Part shown: positions 14,218 to 23,900 of the stretch, piece after piece
Layout: each line of letters starts with the position of its first letter
How positions within the stretch are numbered: the first letter of the stretch is position 1
NCBI GenBank assembly: GCA_023142835.1
Contig: JAGLIS010000065.1
Location: 1 to 25,238, forward strand
Reading direction: 5' to 3'
Length of the DNA stretch: 25,238 nucleotides
Origin: Candidatus Pacearchaeota archaeon
GTDB lineage: Archaea; Nanobdellota; Nanobdellia; Pacearchaeales; GW2011-AR1
Translations under genes and position numbers: made by a program
Notes under the pieces: generated by a model
Seen by the model: the letters and a program-made list of their open reading frames with translations, nothing else
Database searches by the model: none
What the model was told of the DNA's origin: nothing

Positions 14218-14237
14218 TGTTTTGTATTGGAAAATTT

Positions 14238-14648
14238 ATGGAAAAGCGTGGGGGATTATTGATTGTAGGGATTGTTTTTATTGTGCTGTTTTTGGGGGCA
14301 GGTTTTTATTTTTATAATTTCTATGTTTTCAAGACTGTGCGATTTTGTATTGGTGAGGCGAAAGATTTGGAAATTCCTTGCAAGGAAACATTGGACTGTG
14401 TTAATTTAATCGGAGACGAGCTTAGTGATGCTCCTCTATTTATCCAAGAAAATTTTAATAGAGTTATTTATGATATTGTTTATTGTGAGGGGCATTGTTT
14501 TTTAAGAGATGTTCGGGGAGTGAATTTGGAAACAGGGGAATTGGAGATATTGGATTCTTGTAAATTTGGAGATAAAGAAATTCTTATAGAGATTCGTGGA
14601 AAGGATGGTTTGGAGATTTGGAAATGGTTTGAAAGTCAGAAAGCGTGA
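14238..14648 (+). CDS. Small single-pass membrane protein with conserved-looking cysteines, unknown function
   Basis: 136 residues from ATG 14238; an in-frame ATG at 14217 exists but overlaps the TATA box, so 14238 (leaderless, 26 bp from the TATA centre) is preferred. One transmembrane helix directly after the start (GGLLIVGIVFIVLFLGAGFY), with positive MEKR before it, predicts N-in, C-out topology. The ~105-residue outer domain has five cysteines (in VRFCIGEA, EIPCKET, LDCVNL, YCEGHC and DSCKFG contexts make six in all), perhaps disulphide-bonded. I recognise no family. It is divergent from the Recombinase-domain gene and shares its TATA box. Confidence 0.75.
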   Translation: MEKRGGLLIVGIVFIVLFLGAGFYFYNFYVFKTVRFCIGEAKDLEIPCKETLDCVNLIGDELSDAPLFIQENFNRVIYDIVYCEGHCFLRDVRGVNLETGELEILDSCKFGDKEILIEIRGKDGLEIWKWFESQKA

Positions 14649-14753
14649 ATTTTTTAATTAGATTGTTTCTTGGTTTTGTAGAAATATTTGGTGACTTGTT
14701 AGAATTTTTGTAATTCTTGTTGTAAAAAGGTTTAGAGAAGATTACTGAAAAAA
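14649..14753. terminator. Convergent intergenic region with T-rich tracts
   Basis: A 105-bp gap between the ends of two convergent genes. Several short T runs occur on the plus strand just after the stop (GAATTTTTTAATTAG) and A/T runs toward 14750, in keeping with archaeal oligo-T termination. No gene is visible. Confidence 0.35.
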
Positions 14754-15746
14754 TTAATTTCCTTCTGCTACTGTGGCTCCAAAGATAATTGTTCCGTCAC
14801 ACGTCCCTGCTACGCCTCTAGGGACATAAATTCTCCAATAGGTGCTATTTATCGCCTCGTTGAATGTATCGTTTAATCTTACTCCTAATTCAAACTGTTT
14901 AATGATTGCAGTACTTGATAAGTTTATATAAGTTGCTTCGAATTCGGAAAGCGATAGAGCTCCTGCCGTTGTGGATGTAAGATTATATTTTTCATAATCT
15001 ATTGATATATTTCCTATATTTCCTAAGGTACAATTCATAGCAGTACCATCTCCTTGAGTCACACCATATCCTTCCAGAGACAAATTTATCACCATATTTC
15101 CATAATTGGTTATATTTGCTATACTTTCATCAGATACGTATGTTGCGTTAACTGTTCCATAATCTATTGTGTCTGGAACTCCAATTGCTAATAGTTGTGA
15201 TACTGTTATTGAGTCTGTGTTGCTCCCAGTCCAGCTTACGTTATCGGCAACAGTTACGTTACATATCCAATCTTGCGGATTTGCATAATACTCTAATTCG
15301 AATGTGCAATTCGCCATAGAGTGGTACGGGTCATCTGCATATCCATTGTATTCTCCTGTGTCTGCAATTAGTTCACATGATGAATTTGTATAATGGTAGT
15401 TATTATCATCTGCGTCATTTGAAGATGAAGCAACTGAATCATAAAATGTTGCGTTAACTTCTGCAATATCTGAATCCCCATTATAATCTCTTATGATTGC
15501 TATGCAATTTACTGTAGTTGTTGCGTTTGGTGTTAGTGTTATCGTTTCGGCATCATCATCAATGCTTACGTTTATAACATCTGGGAAAACATTTCCTATT
15601 TCTAATTGTGTAATCACTGTAGTATTTGGTTGTCCTATTCCTGCAAGTACACTACCTAATGAAGTAAAAGAAAAAAATGTGAAAATTAAGAATACCTCTA
15701 AGAACACCAACCCCATAGTCATTATTATTTCGTTTTTATTTTCCAT
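14754..15746 (-). CDS. Secreted/surface protein, 330 aa, with membrane-proximal domain shared with the 2126-aa protein
   Basis: An N-terminal hydrophobic signal or anchor (GLVFLEVFLIFTFFSFTSLG, ~12-31) is followed by an Asn/Asp/Thr-rich ectodomain with many NxS/T sequons. Residues ~40-185 form a beta domain with four cysteines. Residues ~185-325 resemble the last ectodomain of the 2126-residue protein: DTIDYGTVNATYVSDESIAN, ITNYGNMVINLSLEGYG, and the closing YWRIYVPRGVAGTCDGTIIF. It ends in a complete final strand, whereas the large protein swaps that strand for a hydrophobic crossing and the HTH tail. The ATG lies one base after the preceding gene's TAA, so the two are co-transcribed. Function unknown; probably cell-envelope. 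Confidence 0.8.
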   Translation of the reverse strand: MENKNEIIMTMGLVFLEVFLIFTFFSFTSLGSVLAGIGQPNTTVITQLEIGNVFPDVINVSIDDDAETITLTPNATTTVNCIAIIRDYNGDSDIAEVNATFYDSVASSSNDADDNNYHYTNSSCELIADTGEYNGYADDPYHSMANCTFELEYYANPQDWICNVTVADNVSWTGSNTDSITVSQLLAIGVPDTIDYGTVNATYVSDESIANITNYGNMVINLSLEGYGVTQGDGTAMNCTLGNIGNISIDYEKYNLTSTTAGALSLSEFEATYINLSSTAIIKQFELGVRLNDTFNEAINSTYWRIYVPRGVAGTCDGTIIFGATVAEGN

Positions 15747-15747
15747 T

Positions 15748-16485
15748 TTAACTTAATTCTACATATAGGTAATATGCTGTTGAACCTGAAAATGTCTCGT
15801 TCGCATTTTCTGGAACAATCATCTGAAAGTCATATGCACTTCCATCAAAACCTGTTTCATCTTCTTCTAATATTGTTGCAAAAACTATATCGAAATTTGT
15901 TGAATCATATAATATTACTTCTTCAAATTCATCTGATTGTGATTCATTATCTACATAAGTATTTATGGCTTTGCAATCGTTTGCCTCAATTTGAGTTCCG
16001 GCTACCATAAATGTCTTAGTATTATTACTAGAAAATGTTGTTGTGATGTTATCTTCTCCATCGTGATCTAAGGCTACATCTTCTGCTGTTATTTGTGTTG
16101 AATTTGCACATCCAATTGTAGTCCATTCTACTGTTGATGATGTTCTTGTAGAATACACTTCTCCTCCAAAAGAACTTAATGACCAATCATATATAGTTGA
16201 CCCAGAAGAGTCGTCTAATGTAAATTGCCCATTAATCCATCCAACAAATGCTTTCCAATGAGGATTCTGCATAGAAGCAGTTATGTTTAATTTTGAAATA
16301 TATCCTCCAGATATATTAACCATTTCTCCTGCCGTAGCCACATTTGTTTCGTTTGAAGTAACATTAATTGAACTTGGTCCAGTAGGTGTTGCAATAGCTA
16401 ATGTTGATAAAGAAATTAGACATAAAGAAATTAAACTAATAATTATTAATTTTTCTTTTGTTGTTTTCATGTTTTGTCTTTCCAT
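15748..16485 (-). CDS. Secreted surface protein, 245 aa, paralogue of the next gene
   Basis: The likely translation start is uncertain between ATG 16485 and ATG 16470; the latter begins a textbook signal peptide (MKTTKEKLIIISLISLCLIS), and GGAAAG just before it could act as SD. The mature part is sequon-rich beta protein: WKAFVGWINGQFTLDDSSGS, YDWSLSSFGGEVYST, WTTIGCANSTQITAED, and a C-terminal YDFQMIVPEN ... TAYYLYVELS. This order of motifs is the same as in the 241-residue neighbour and in the C-terminal ~190 residues of the 2308-residue protein. There is no second membrane helix, so it is either released or held by partners. Function unknown. Confidence 0.82.
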   Translation of the reverse strand: MERQNMKTTKEKLIIISLISLCLISLSTLAIATPTGPSSINVTSNETNVATAGEMVNISGGYISKLNITASMQNPHWKAFVGWINGQFTLDDSSGSTIYDWSLSSFGGEVYSTRTSSTVEWTTIGCANSTQITAEDVALDHDGEDNITTTFSSNNTKTFMVAGTQIEANDCKAINTYVDNESQSDEFEEVILYDSTNFDIVFATILEEDETGFDGSAYDFQMIVPENANETFSGSTAYYLYVELS

Positions 16486-16507
16486 TTTGTTTTTAGTGCC
16501 CTTTTCT

Positions 16508-16520
16508 CTTATTATGTGTG
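16508..16520 (-). promoter_or_regulatory. 13-bp motif shared with the 2126-aa gene promoter
   Basis: CTTATTATGTGTG on the plus strand, identical to 7797-7809 at the start of the other surface gene. Nearby on the minus strand AAAAGGGCAC occurs twice (about 16498-16527), and TGCCC/GGGCA can pair around 16519-16535. A shared operator is one reading; chance in AT-rich DNA is another. Confidence 0.3.
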
Positions 16521-16536
16521 CCCTTTTTTTGGGGCA

Positions 16537-16563
16537 AAAAATTTAAAAAAATAAAAAATAAAT
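16537..16563 (-). terminator. T-rich terminator after the 241-aa surface gene
   Basis: Minus-strand sequence directly after the TAG has three to four T runs (ATTTTTTATTTTTTTAAATTTTTT), the usual form of an archaeal intrinsic terminator. The same A/T stretch may also supply the TATA element (around 16540-16547) of the following gene at 16485. Confidence 0.45.
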
Positions 16564-17289
16564 TTATTCTATCTCTACATAAAAGTAATATGTAGTTGTA
16601 GCTGTATTTGTATCGTGTCCATCTTCTAGTACCAGCATCTCAAAATCGTGATATTTATCGTCAAAACCTGCAACATCTTCTTCGTCTAAAATTGCTGTGA
16701 AGATTATTTCTGTTGAACTGGAATTATCAGTTAGTAAAACTTCTTCAAAATGATTATTTACACTTGCGCCAGTATCGTCATAAATGCTTGTACTTGCACA
16801 TAAACCTGTTGTAAACTGAACATTATTTGTAAAAAATTCATCGTGTCCGTTACCTGTGGAAAATGTTTCGTTGATACCATCTACATCGTCGCTCTCAATA
16901 TTGAACGCTGTTTCTAATGTGACGTGGTTAGACATGTTAAAACATGCTATATCCCCCCATGCAACTGATGTGTCTGTGGTCGCGTAAATTTCACCTTCTG
17001 GAGAAGCTAGTGACCAATTATACATAACATAATCTAAAGCATCTGCTAGTTGAATTGTACCTGAAACATTACCAAAATAACCTTGCCATGACTGGGTTGT
17101 AGAAAAACCAGTTATATCTAGCTCAGTTACGTTACCTGCAATCGCGGTATGATTTGAAGCATCATCCATTGGAGCTCTTGTTGTATTAATCTGAGTATAA
17201 TCTGCACCAAACGGCTGAACAGCTAAAACACCTGTAGTCATTATAATTACTAATACTAAAGATAGTAATGATAGTCTTGTTGTATTCAT
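16564..17289 (-). CDS. Secreted surface protein, 241 aa, paralogue of the 245-aa neighbour
   Basis: Signal peptide MNTTRLSLLSLVLVIIMTTG with probable cleavage near VLA-VQP. The mature protein has a beta-rich, sequon-rich pattern: SWQGYFGNVSGTIQLADALD, MYNWSLASPEGEIYATTDTS, AWGDIACFNMSNH, FEEVLLTDNSSSTEIIFTAI, and a terminal TTYYFYVEIE. Each motif has a counterpart in the 245-residue protein and in the C-terminus of the 2308-residue protein. It has the strongest Shine-Dalgarno in the window (AAGGAGGT on the minus strand, 17299-17306), a clear TATA box at 17363-17370, and two palindromes in its promoter, so it is probably abundant and regulated, as a coat protein might be. Function unknown. Confidence 0.85.
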   Translation of the reverse strand: MNTTRLSLLSLVLVIIMTTGVLAVQPFGADYTQINTTRAPMDDASNHTAIAGNVTELDITGFSTTQSWQGYFGNVSGTIQLADALDYVMYNWSLASPEGEIYATTDTSVAWGDIACFNMSNHVTLETAFNIESDDVDGINETFSTGNGHDEFFTNNVQFTTGLCASTSIYDDTGASVNNHFEEVLLTDNSSSTEIIFTAILDEEDVAGFDDKYHDFEMLVLEDGHDTNTATTTYYFYVEIE

Positions 17290-17298
17290 CTCTTTTTA

Positions 17299-17306
17299 AC
17301 CTCCTT
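17299..17306 (-). promoter_or_regulatory. Strong Shine-Dalgarno of the 241-aa surface gene
   Basis: AAGGAGGT on the minus strand, about nine bases before ATG 17289. It stands out because many other genes here look leaderless or have weak SDs. Confidence 0.7.
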
Positions 17307-17316
17307 TTGTATTATT

Positions 17317-17337
17317 AACATTGTTATTGACAATGTT
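17317..17337. promoter_or_regulatory. Perfect inverted repeat, operator candidate 1
   Basis: AACATTGT-TATTG-ACAATGTT: two perfect 8-bp arms around a 5-bp spacer. It lies just downstream of the predicted minus-strand transcription start (~17340), where a bound dimer would block the surface gene. Confidence 0.55.
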
Positions 17338-17352
17338 TTATTTATCTTTGAT

Positions 17353-17364
17353 AACAATATTGTT
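17353..17364. promoter_or_regulatory. Perfect 12-bp palindrome, operator candidate 2
   Basis: AACAATATTGTT, overlapping the downstream edge of the minus-strand TATA box by two bases. It shares the ACAAT/ATTGT half-site with the palindrome at 17317-17337. Confidence 0.5.
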
Positions 17365-17370
17365 TATAAA
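17363..17370 (-). promoter_or_regulatory. TATA box of the 241-aa surface gene
   Basis: TTTATAAA (self-complementary). The start of transcription is expected near 17340, giving a ~50-nt leader that contains the first palindrome and the strong SD. Confidence 0.55.
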
Positions 17371-17383
17371 TCTTTCTTTTTTT

Positions 17384-17413
17384 CAAAAATGAAATGGTTA
17401 GTCAAAAATGAAA
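17384..17413 (+). promoter_or_regulatory. Tandem direct repeat beside the regulator's TATA box
   Basis: CAAAAATGAAA occurs at 17384-17394 and 17403-17413, spaced 19 bp (about two helical turns), ending three bases before the plus-strand TATA box. It could be a site for an activator or for autoregulation. Confidence 0.35.
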
Positions 17414-17415
17414 AA

Positions 17416-17423
17416 TTTAAATA
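17416..17423 (+). promoter_or_regulatory. TATA box of the winged-helix regulator gene
   Basis: TTTAAATA, centred 26 bp before GTG 17445, which predicts a leaderless GTG-initiated mRNA. Confidence 0.5.
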
Positions 17424-17444
17424 GTTTATAAGTGTATAGATATT

Positions 17445-17981
17445 GTGGGAATTAATGTTTTAACTGGCCTTTTGGATGAAAAGATTATTAAGATAATTTC
17501 TTTATTTATGAAAGACCCTAATAAAAAACTTTATCTTTCGGAGATAGCTAGATTGTCTAATGTCAATACAGCTACGACGTTTCGAATTTTGAATAAATTA
17601 GTTAAGGAAAGATTAGTTTATGCGACGGTAATCGGGAAGGTGAGAATCTATCAGTTGTCTCGTGGAGAAAGAGTAGACTCGCTTACAAAACTTTTAAAAA
17701 AAGAGGAGGATAATGACGCTCTGGATGAGTTCTGCGATAAGGTTGAAATTTTGAATGGAATTAGAATTGTTCTTTTGGATTCTAAAACTAACAATAATGC
17801 TAAAGTAATTGTCGTGGGAGAATATGCTTATAGGGAGAGAATTGAGAGAATTTGTAATGATATTTTTAATCAGAAAAAGTTTCAGATTAAATTTGTTGAA
17901 TTGACATGTAGGCAATATGATGGGCTCAAGGGGTTGAATACTTTTAATTTAGATAAGAAAATTTTGTTTAAAAGAAATTAA
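17445..17981 (+). CDS. Winged-helix transcriptional regulator
   Basis: 178 residues from a GTG start, leaderless by the TATA at 17416. Residues ~10-80 form a winged helix-turn-helix: LDEKIIKIISLFMKD, LYLSEIARLSNVNTATTFRI (helix-turn-recognition helix), LNKLVKERLVYATVIGKVRI (wing), YQLSR. After an acidic/basic linker, residues ~95-178 form a second alpha/beta domain (LNGIRIVLLDSKTNNNAKVI, VVGEYAYRERIERICNDIF, KIKFVELTCRQYDGL), probably for dimerisation or ligand binding. It is divergent from the 241-residue surface gene across a spacer with two palindromes, its most likely targets. Its TAA overlaps the stop of the convergent 2308-residue gene (shared TTAA). Ligand unknown. Confidence 0.85.
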   Translation: MGINVLTGLLDEKIIKIISLFMKDPNKKLYLSEIARLSNVNTATTFRILNKLVKERLVYATVIGKVRIYQLSRGERVDSLTKLLKKEEDNDALDEFCDKVEILNGIRIVLLDSKTNNNAKVIVVGEYAYRERIERICNDIFNQKKFQIKFVELTCRQYDGLKGLNTFNLDKKILFKRN

Positions 17982-20900
17982 TTTATTTCTATATAAAATG
18001 CCGCGGTTGTTTGATCTGTTGTGTTATATTCTCTAAGTTTTGCGGGCACTCTTAATTCATAGTCGGTTACGCCATATGTTCCTGCGGTGTTTATATTTGT
18101 GTTTGTTATAAAAATTATATCTTCTTTTTCTGTGGAATCGTATTCTGTATTAGTATCGTCGCTGGTGTCCCACAAAATTCCTGTTTTAAAATTTGAATTG
18201 TTTATTGATACTGATACTGGGACGTTTGAAATGTAATTCTTGAATACGAGGAATGTTTGGGTTTCGTTAATTTCCTCTCCATTGAGATATAATGATTCTA
18301 AGGAATCTCCAAATGATGTCATTTCTAAAATTGAGTCTATTTCAATTATATCGTCGGTAGAATTTAATCCAGATGTATCTTTTCCAATTGCTTGTAGGGA
18401 TGTCCAGTCTATTTCTGAATCGTAATCTGTCACATAAATATTTGCACTTGTTAAATTTGATTCATCCCATCTTATTATTTTCGAGTTCGTGGAATCTTCG
18501 AGTTTGAATTCGCTATCTGAATTTATATCTCCGTAAAAAAAGTGCCAACTGGCTACGGATATGTTTTTACTTGCATTGTTATTTGATTCTGATAATTCTG
18601 TAAATGAGTTGCTTGGGTCTGATACTACAAAAATTTCTGCTCCTCCGATTGTCGCGTCCCAATTTACCGAGGCTGTTGTTGATCCAAACGCGTCAATTGA
18701 TACTTCCTGTGTTGAGCCGATTTGAACTCCTGTTGTTAAGGGATTTCCTTCGTAAAAATTTATTTCTACAAGGGATACATCTACTCCTCCAAGATTATAG
18801 ACTGTCGCGTTAATTGTCGTTGACTCTTCTTCCGTCGGAGATGTGATGCTGAAATTTATTCCCGACTCGTTTATTGAGAAATCTGGATATGTGTAATTGA
18901 AAATTCTTGTTTTGGAGGTGTTTGTGTTATCTACTTGATCCCAGCATGTTACATTCCATGAGTGTGGGCCTAATGAAAGTCCTGATATTGATTCTGTACT
19001 GGGGAATCCGCTTGTTGTTAAGACATCGTTTTTTTCCACGACCCCATCTACTATTAAATCGCAGGTAAGCAGTGTATCTAATGTGTCTACTGATGTCCAA
19101 TTAAAAAGGATGTTATTGTTCGCATCTACTCCTGTATCGTTGTCTGGAGAGTTTAATGTTATCGCTGGAGGAGTTAGGTCTATATAGAAAACGTTTAGTG
19201 ATTGTGAGTTTGGATTTAAATCTGCGTCGAGACATTCTATTGTCCAGTTATGTTCTCCTTCGTTTATTTCTATGCCATTAAAGAAATTCGGTACATTTTT
19301 TTCTATATCCTCATCGGTATCATTGAACACTCCGTCTATATATAAGTCACATTTGGTTATACCTATTGCGTCATAAGGGGTGTATTCGAAATTTGTTGTT
19401 GTTAAATTTGTTCTTGAGTCCTCGGCTGGAGAATCTAAAATGACTGTCGGTGGAGCGACTACTGAAAAATTTATTTGGTTTGAAATATTATAATTATTTG
19501 CCTTATCAAGGCATTCGACAAACCATGTGTAATTACCGTCTCCTCTCAAAATATATTTTGTTTCCACAGATCCGTTTGTGACATTGAAATTTTCTAGTGT
19601 TGCTGGGTCGCCTATATCTCCTATAGTTAAATTGCAAACTAGCTCATCTGCGAGATTGTCTTCTGCGCTGAAATTAAATGTGATATTATTTGTAGTTATC
19701 ACTTCGTCTTGAGCTGGTGAGAAAAGTGTGACGTTTGGTTCTTGGGTGTCTATGTAAAATGTCCTCGCTGTATCTGTCCCTGTGCTTTCTTCGTTATCTG
19801 TAACATTTACTGTCCAGTTGTATTGACCGTCTAGAAGTCCGTTTAGTGTGAAATTGTTTTCTTGATTGTTTGTTATTATGGATTCGTTGCTTTTGTTTGC
19901 CTCGCCGTTTAAAATTAAACTTGCATTTAATATATCGTCGTTACCGTCGCTCACATTGTAAATGAAAGTTATATCAGAAATATTTATCCATTCGTCTGAA
20001 TCTGGGTAAACTAAATTAACTGTCGGTGGAAGAAAGAGTGTGAAGTTTTTGGTTTCGGAGGTGTTTGTGTTTCCAGCGTCGTCTTGGCAAGTTACGTTCC
20101 AGTATTTTGTGCCACCTTGCACGAAGGTTATTGGAATTATTGTGTAGGCTTCGTCTATTGCTATTGTTTGGTTCTCTACGATTCCGTTGATGGTCAAATT
20201 ACAATCTATGTTTGAGTCGAGGTCGTCGTTTACGCTGTAGTTGAAATTTACAAGGCTGTTGTATATGCTGGCTTCATCTGTTGGAGCAAAAAGGGAAATT
20301 GTTGGCTTTGCTAAATCTACTGTGAATGACTTGTTTGAGGTTTGGTTTGTTAGCCCTATTAAATCTGTGCAACTAACTGACCAGTTGTAGTATCCACTGC
20401 CGGCTGTGAGTGTGAAGTTGTTTTGTGCTCCGTTGATTACTGTTGTTTGGTTTGTTTGGTTTAGCACTCCATTTATGTATAGGCTACAACTCGAGAAGTT
20501 CGTGTTGTCCGTCGGGGTGTAATATAAATCGACTGTTGTTATGTTGTATGATTCGTTGTCGTCGGTATCTAGGATTACGGAGGGGTATTCTGTTATATTA
20601 ACTAATCTGGTTTCGGAGGTGTTTGTATTATTTGCTTGGTCCCAGCAAGTTACGTTCCAGTATTTTTCTCCGTCGGTTAGGTCGCTGATTAACCTATCTG
20701 TTAGTGAGCCGTTGTTTGCGCTGAAGCTTGGGTCTGCGATTTGGCTGTTGATAGTTATGTTACAGTTTATTGAACCTAGTGCGTCTGTTGCTGTGAAATT
20801 AAAATGGACGTCAGAGTAGAGTAGAGTTGAGGGATTTGCTGGGAGGTTTGAATCAACTGTCGGAGCTATTGTGTCTATGTAGAAGTTTTTTTCTGTTGGC

Positions 20901-23900
20901 TGTGTTGTCAAGCTAGCGTCGTCGCTACAGTTTACGGTCCAGTTGTATATTCCGTCGCTTGCTGAAATGGAGAAATTGTTTGTGTCTGATTCGTTAATTA
21001 TGGTTTGGTTGGATTGGTTGAAGATTCCGTTTATGTATAAACTACAGTTCACTATTTGATTGTTATCTGTTGTGTTGTATTCTAATGTGATGCTTGAAGT
21101 ATTGAACCAGTTGTAGTCTTGAGTTAGTAAGTTAATTGTTGGTGGGATGTCGACTATGGAAAAGTTTTGTGTCGCTGATGTGTTTGTGTTGCCGGCGTTG
21201 TCTTGGCAGGTTACGTTCCAGAGATGGTCTCCGATGGTTAGACTGTGTGTTCGGTTTGTGTAAACTCCGCTTGTTGCGGCGAAGCTTGGATCTATGATTG
21301 AGCCATCTACTGTCAAGTTGCAGATTAGGGAGCTGTCTAAATTATCTGTTACGGAGAAGTTGAAGTTTATACCGCTTTGTGAAATTATTTGATCGATTCC
21401 TGGGTAGTCTAAAATGAATTGTGGGAAGGCTGTGTCTATGTAGAATGTTCTTTCCGAGGGTTGGGTGCTTAGTCCTGTTGTGTCGCTACAGTTTACGGTC
21501 CAGTTGTATTGGCCGTCTGTCCATCCTGATATGGTGAAGTTGTTTTCTCCTCCGTCGTTTACGATTGTTGAATTTGATCGGTTGAATGCTCCGTTGATGT
21601 AAAGACTGCAGTTTGCTATGAGGTTGTTGTCATCGCTTGCGTTGTAATATAAAATCATGCTGTTTGTATTGGACCAATTGTTATCTTCAGGGTCTATTAA
21701 ATTTACGCTCGGTGCTTGGTTTGCCGCAGATATTATTACTTCTTTTATTGTTGTTCCGTTCTTATCTGAATAGTCTGACTCGGCGATACATCGAATATTG
21801 CTTGTTGAATCTATGTTCGCATCTATTGTGAAATTTGTGATTTGTGATGTTGAGTTTACGTTTCCTAGGGAGTGGGGGTTTGTTTCTACTCCTGCAAGTA
21901 TCATGTTCCCGGAAGCTCCGATGTTTGTCCAAGCTGTTGTGCTTGTATTATATTGAACGTAGACGTCTGTGTTTATACATCGTCCACCTATGCAATTTAC
22001 TTCGCAGGTGATGTTGAAGGAGTCTGAGGATAGGATGTTTAGGTCTGTTGTGGGGTATGCCATGTTTACGTCTACAGAACCGAGTGAGTAGAAGTCTGCG
22101 AATTCGATGAAGGATAGCCTTAAGTCGTCCCAGTAGTGGGTGACTGTTTTGGCTGAACCGAAATTGTTGTATGCGTTGATTATTAATCTTATTCTGTCGG
22201 TGCTTTGTAGGCTTAGATTGGATGGGTTGACGCAATCGGTTGGAGAGTAGGTTCCTATATTTGTGTTGGTTAAAAGGGTTCCGTCTGTGTAGTCGTCGCC
22301 GGATTGGCAGATTAGAGTATCTCCTGAGCTGTTTGATATGTAGACTTTCCATGTGATGTATTCTTGGTTTTGTTTGTCCGTGCTGAAAACGCCGCTTATA
22401 TCTACTGTCCCCGAGGTGATGAACGCTCCGTCTCCGCCTATGTATGGAGATACTGCATCGACTAGTGTTACGTAATCGTCTGCTGGGACTGACATGACAA
22501 CGTTGTTTTCGGTGCTGTCTCTTGAATTTGCTAAGTTTATTCCTGCGCTTGAGGTGTAATTGCTAGTTGATGTTTCGTACCATCTTGCCGACCAGTCTGT
22601 TGATGCTACTGAGACGTTGATTGACCTCGGTGTTGTTGTATTTTCGTTGCCTGCTGTATCTGTGCAGTTTATTGTCCAGTTGTGCAGTCCGTTGCTTAGG
22701 AAATAATCGAAGTTTTGTGTTGTGCCTTCGGTTATAGTTGTGTCGGTGACCATTTTTACGTTGTCTACTATTAAAGAACAGTTTGCTATGTCTCCTGCGT
22801 CTGTTACGCTGTAAGTGAAATTGATTCCTTGGTTTGAGTCTGTGAAATTGTCGTCTGAGGGGCTGATTAGGGACACGGTTGGGAAGGCTGTGTCAATGCT
22901 GAATGTTTGATTTAGAGAATCGAAGGTGCAGTTGGTTGTGTCACAACATCTGATGTTCCAGAGGAAAGAGTCATCGGAATTGTAAGTTTTGTTGATTGAG
23001 TTTATTGTGTTGTTTGTTATTGAGGTGGAGTTTGTTTGGTTGTAAGCGAATATGCCTGTTGAGTTGTCCCATAGGCTACAATTTATGAAGCTTGTTCCTG
23101 TCGTCGGGGTGAAAGTGAGATTCATGGTTCTTGAGTCTGAGACGAAATTGTCTGAGAGGTTTAGGTATACTGCTAGAGCTGAGACTGGTTCGGTGTAGAT
23201 AACTTCAACGGGGATGTAGTCGATTCTGTACCAGTTGGCCGCAGAACCACTTTTTATAGCGTTCATTCTTACTCTGAAGTTTGCGTTGCTTAGGGTGCTT
23301 ATTGTCCATGTAGTGTCTGAGGTTACGTTTGTCCATTCTGTTGCTTCTGTTTGATGATTTGGTAGTGCGTGTGCTGAGCTCCATGTGCTTCCGCCGTCCC
23401 AAGAAACATCTAAATTGAAGTAGTCGTCAGCGTCTTCTATTAAATAGTCCGTTCTTACCCTTACACTATCGATTGCGGAGCCTGCTGGGATGGCGAAATT
23501 ATAGTTGTAGTATACTACGCCGGTCTCTTTGTAATCTGTTGCCTCTGCATATCCTCCTCCGTCTGCGTAAGCATTTCCTTCGTTTGACCAGTCGTTTCCG
23601 CTGTCTGTAAATGCGCTTGGGTTTTTTGTTGTTGTGGTTGGGTCGACTATATAGTCTAGTTCTATATTTCCTAAAATTTTTAAATCAAATGTGTCTTGAG
23701 GGGTTGACAATTCTGTTAGGAAAATTTGGTAGGTTCCCTCGCTGGATATCTCTCCGAAGTCTGCTATTTTTTTGGTGCTATCTTTTTCATAAACTTCTAT
23801 GCCTCCATTTCCTTTGGCGTAAATTGTTATGTCGTTCCAGAAATTTAGTTCTTTTTCGAAGGTTACTCTGACGTAATGTTCGTTTGGAATTTGCTTCCAG

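Noticed and set aside
14217..14237. ATG 14217 as the start of the small membrane protein
   Set aside because: It overlaps the end of the TATA box, so it could not lie on a transcript started from that box; ATG 14238 is at the expected distance.
16518..16536. TGCCC/GGGCA hairpin as a Rho-independent-style terminator
   Set aside because: The stem is only 5 bp and is not followed by a T run on the minus strand; the T-rich tract before it is the better terminator.
21948..22352. 134-codon minus-strand frame rich in Arg/His/Gln
   Set aside because: Alternative frame of the 2308-aa gene, which has clear domains in its own frame there.
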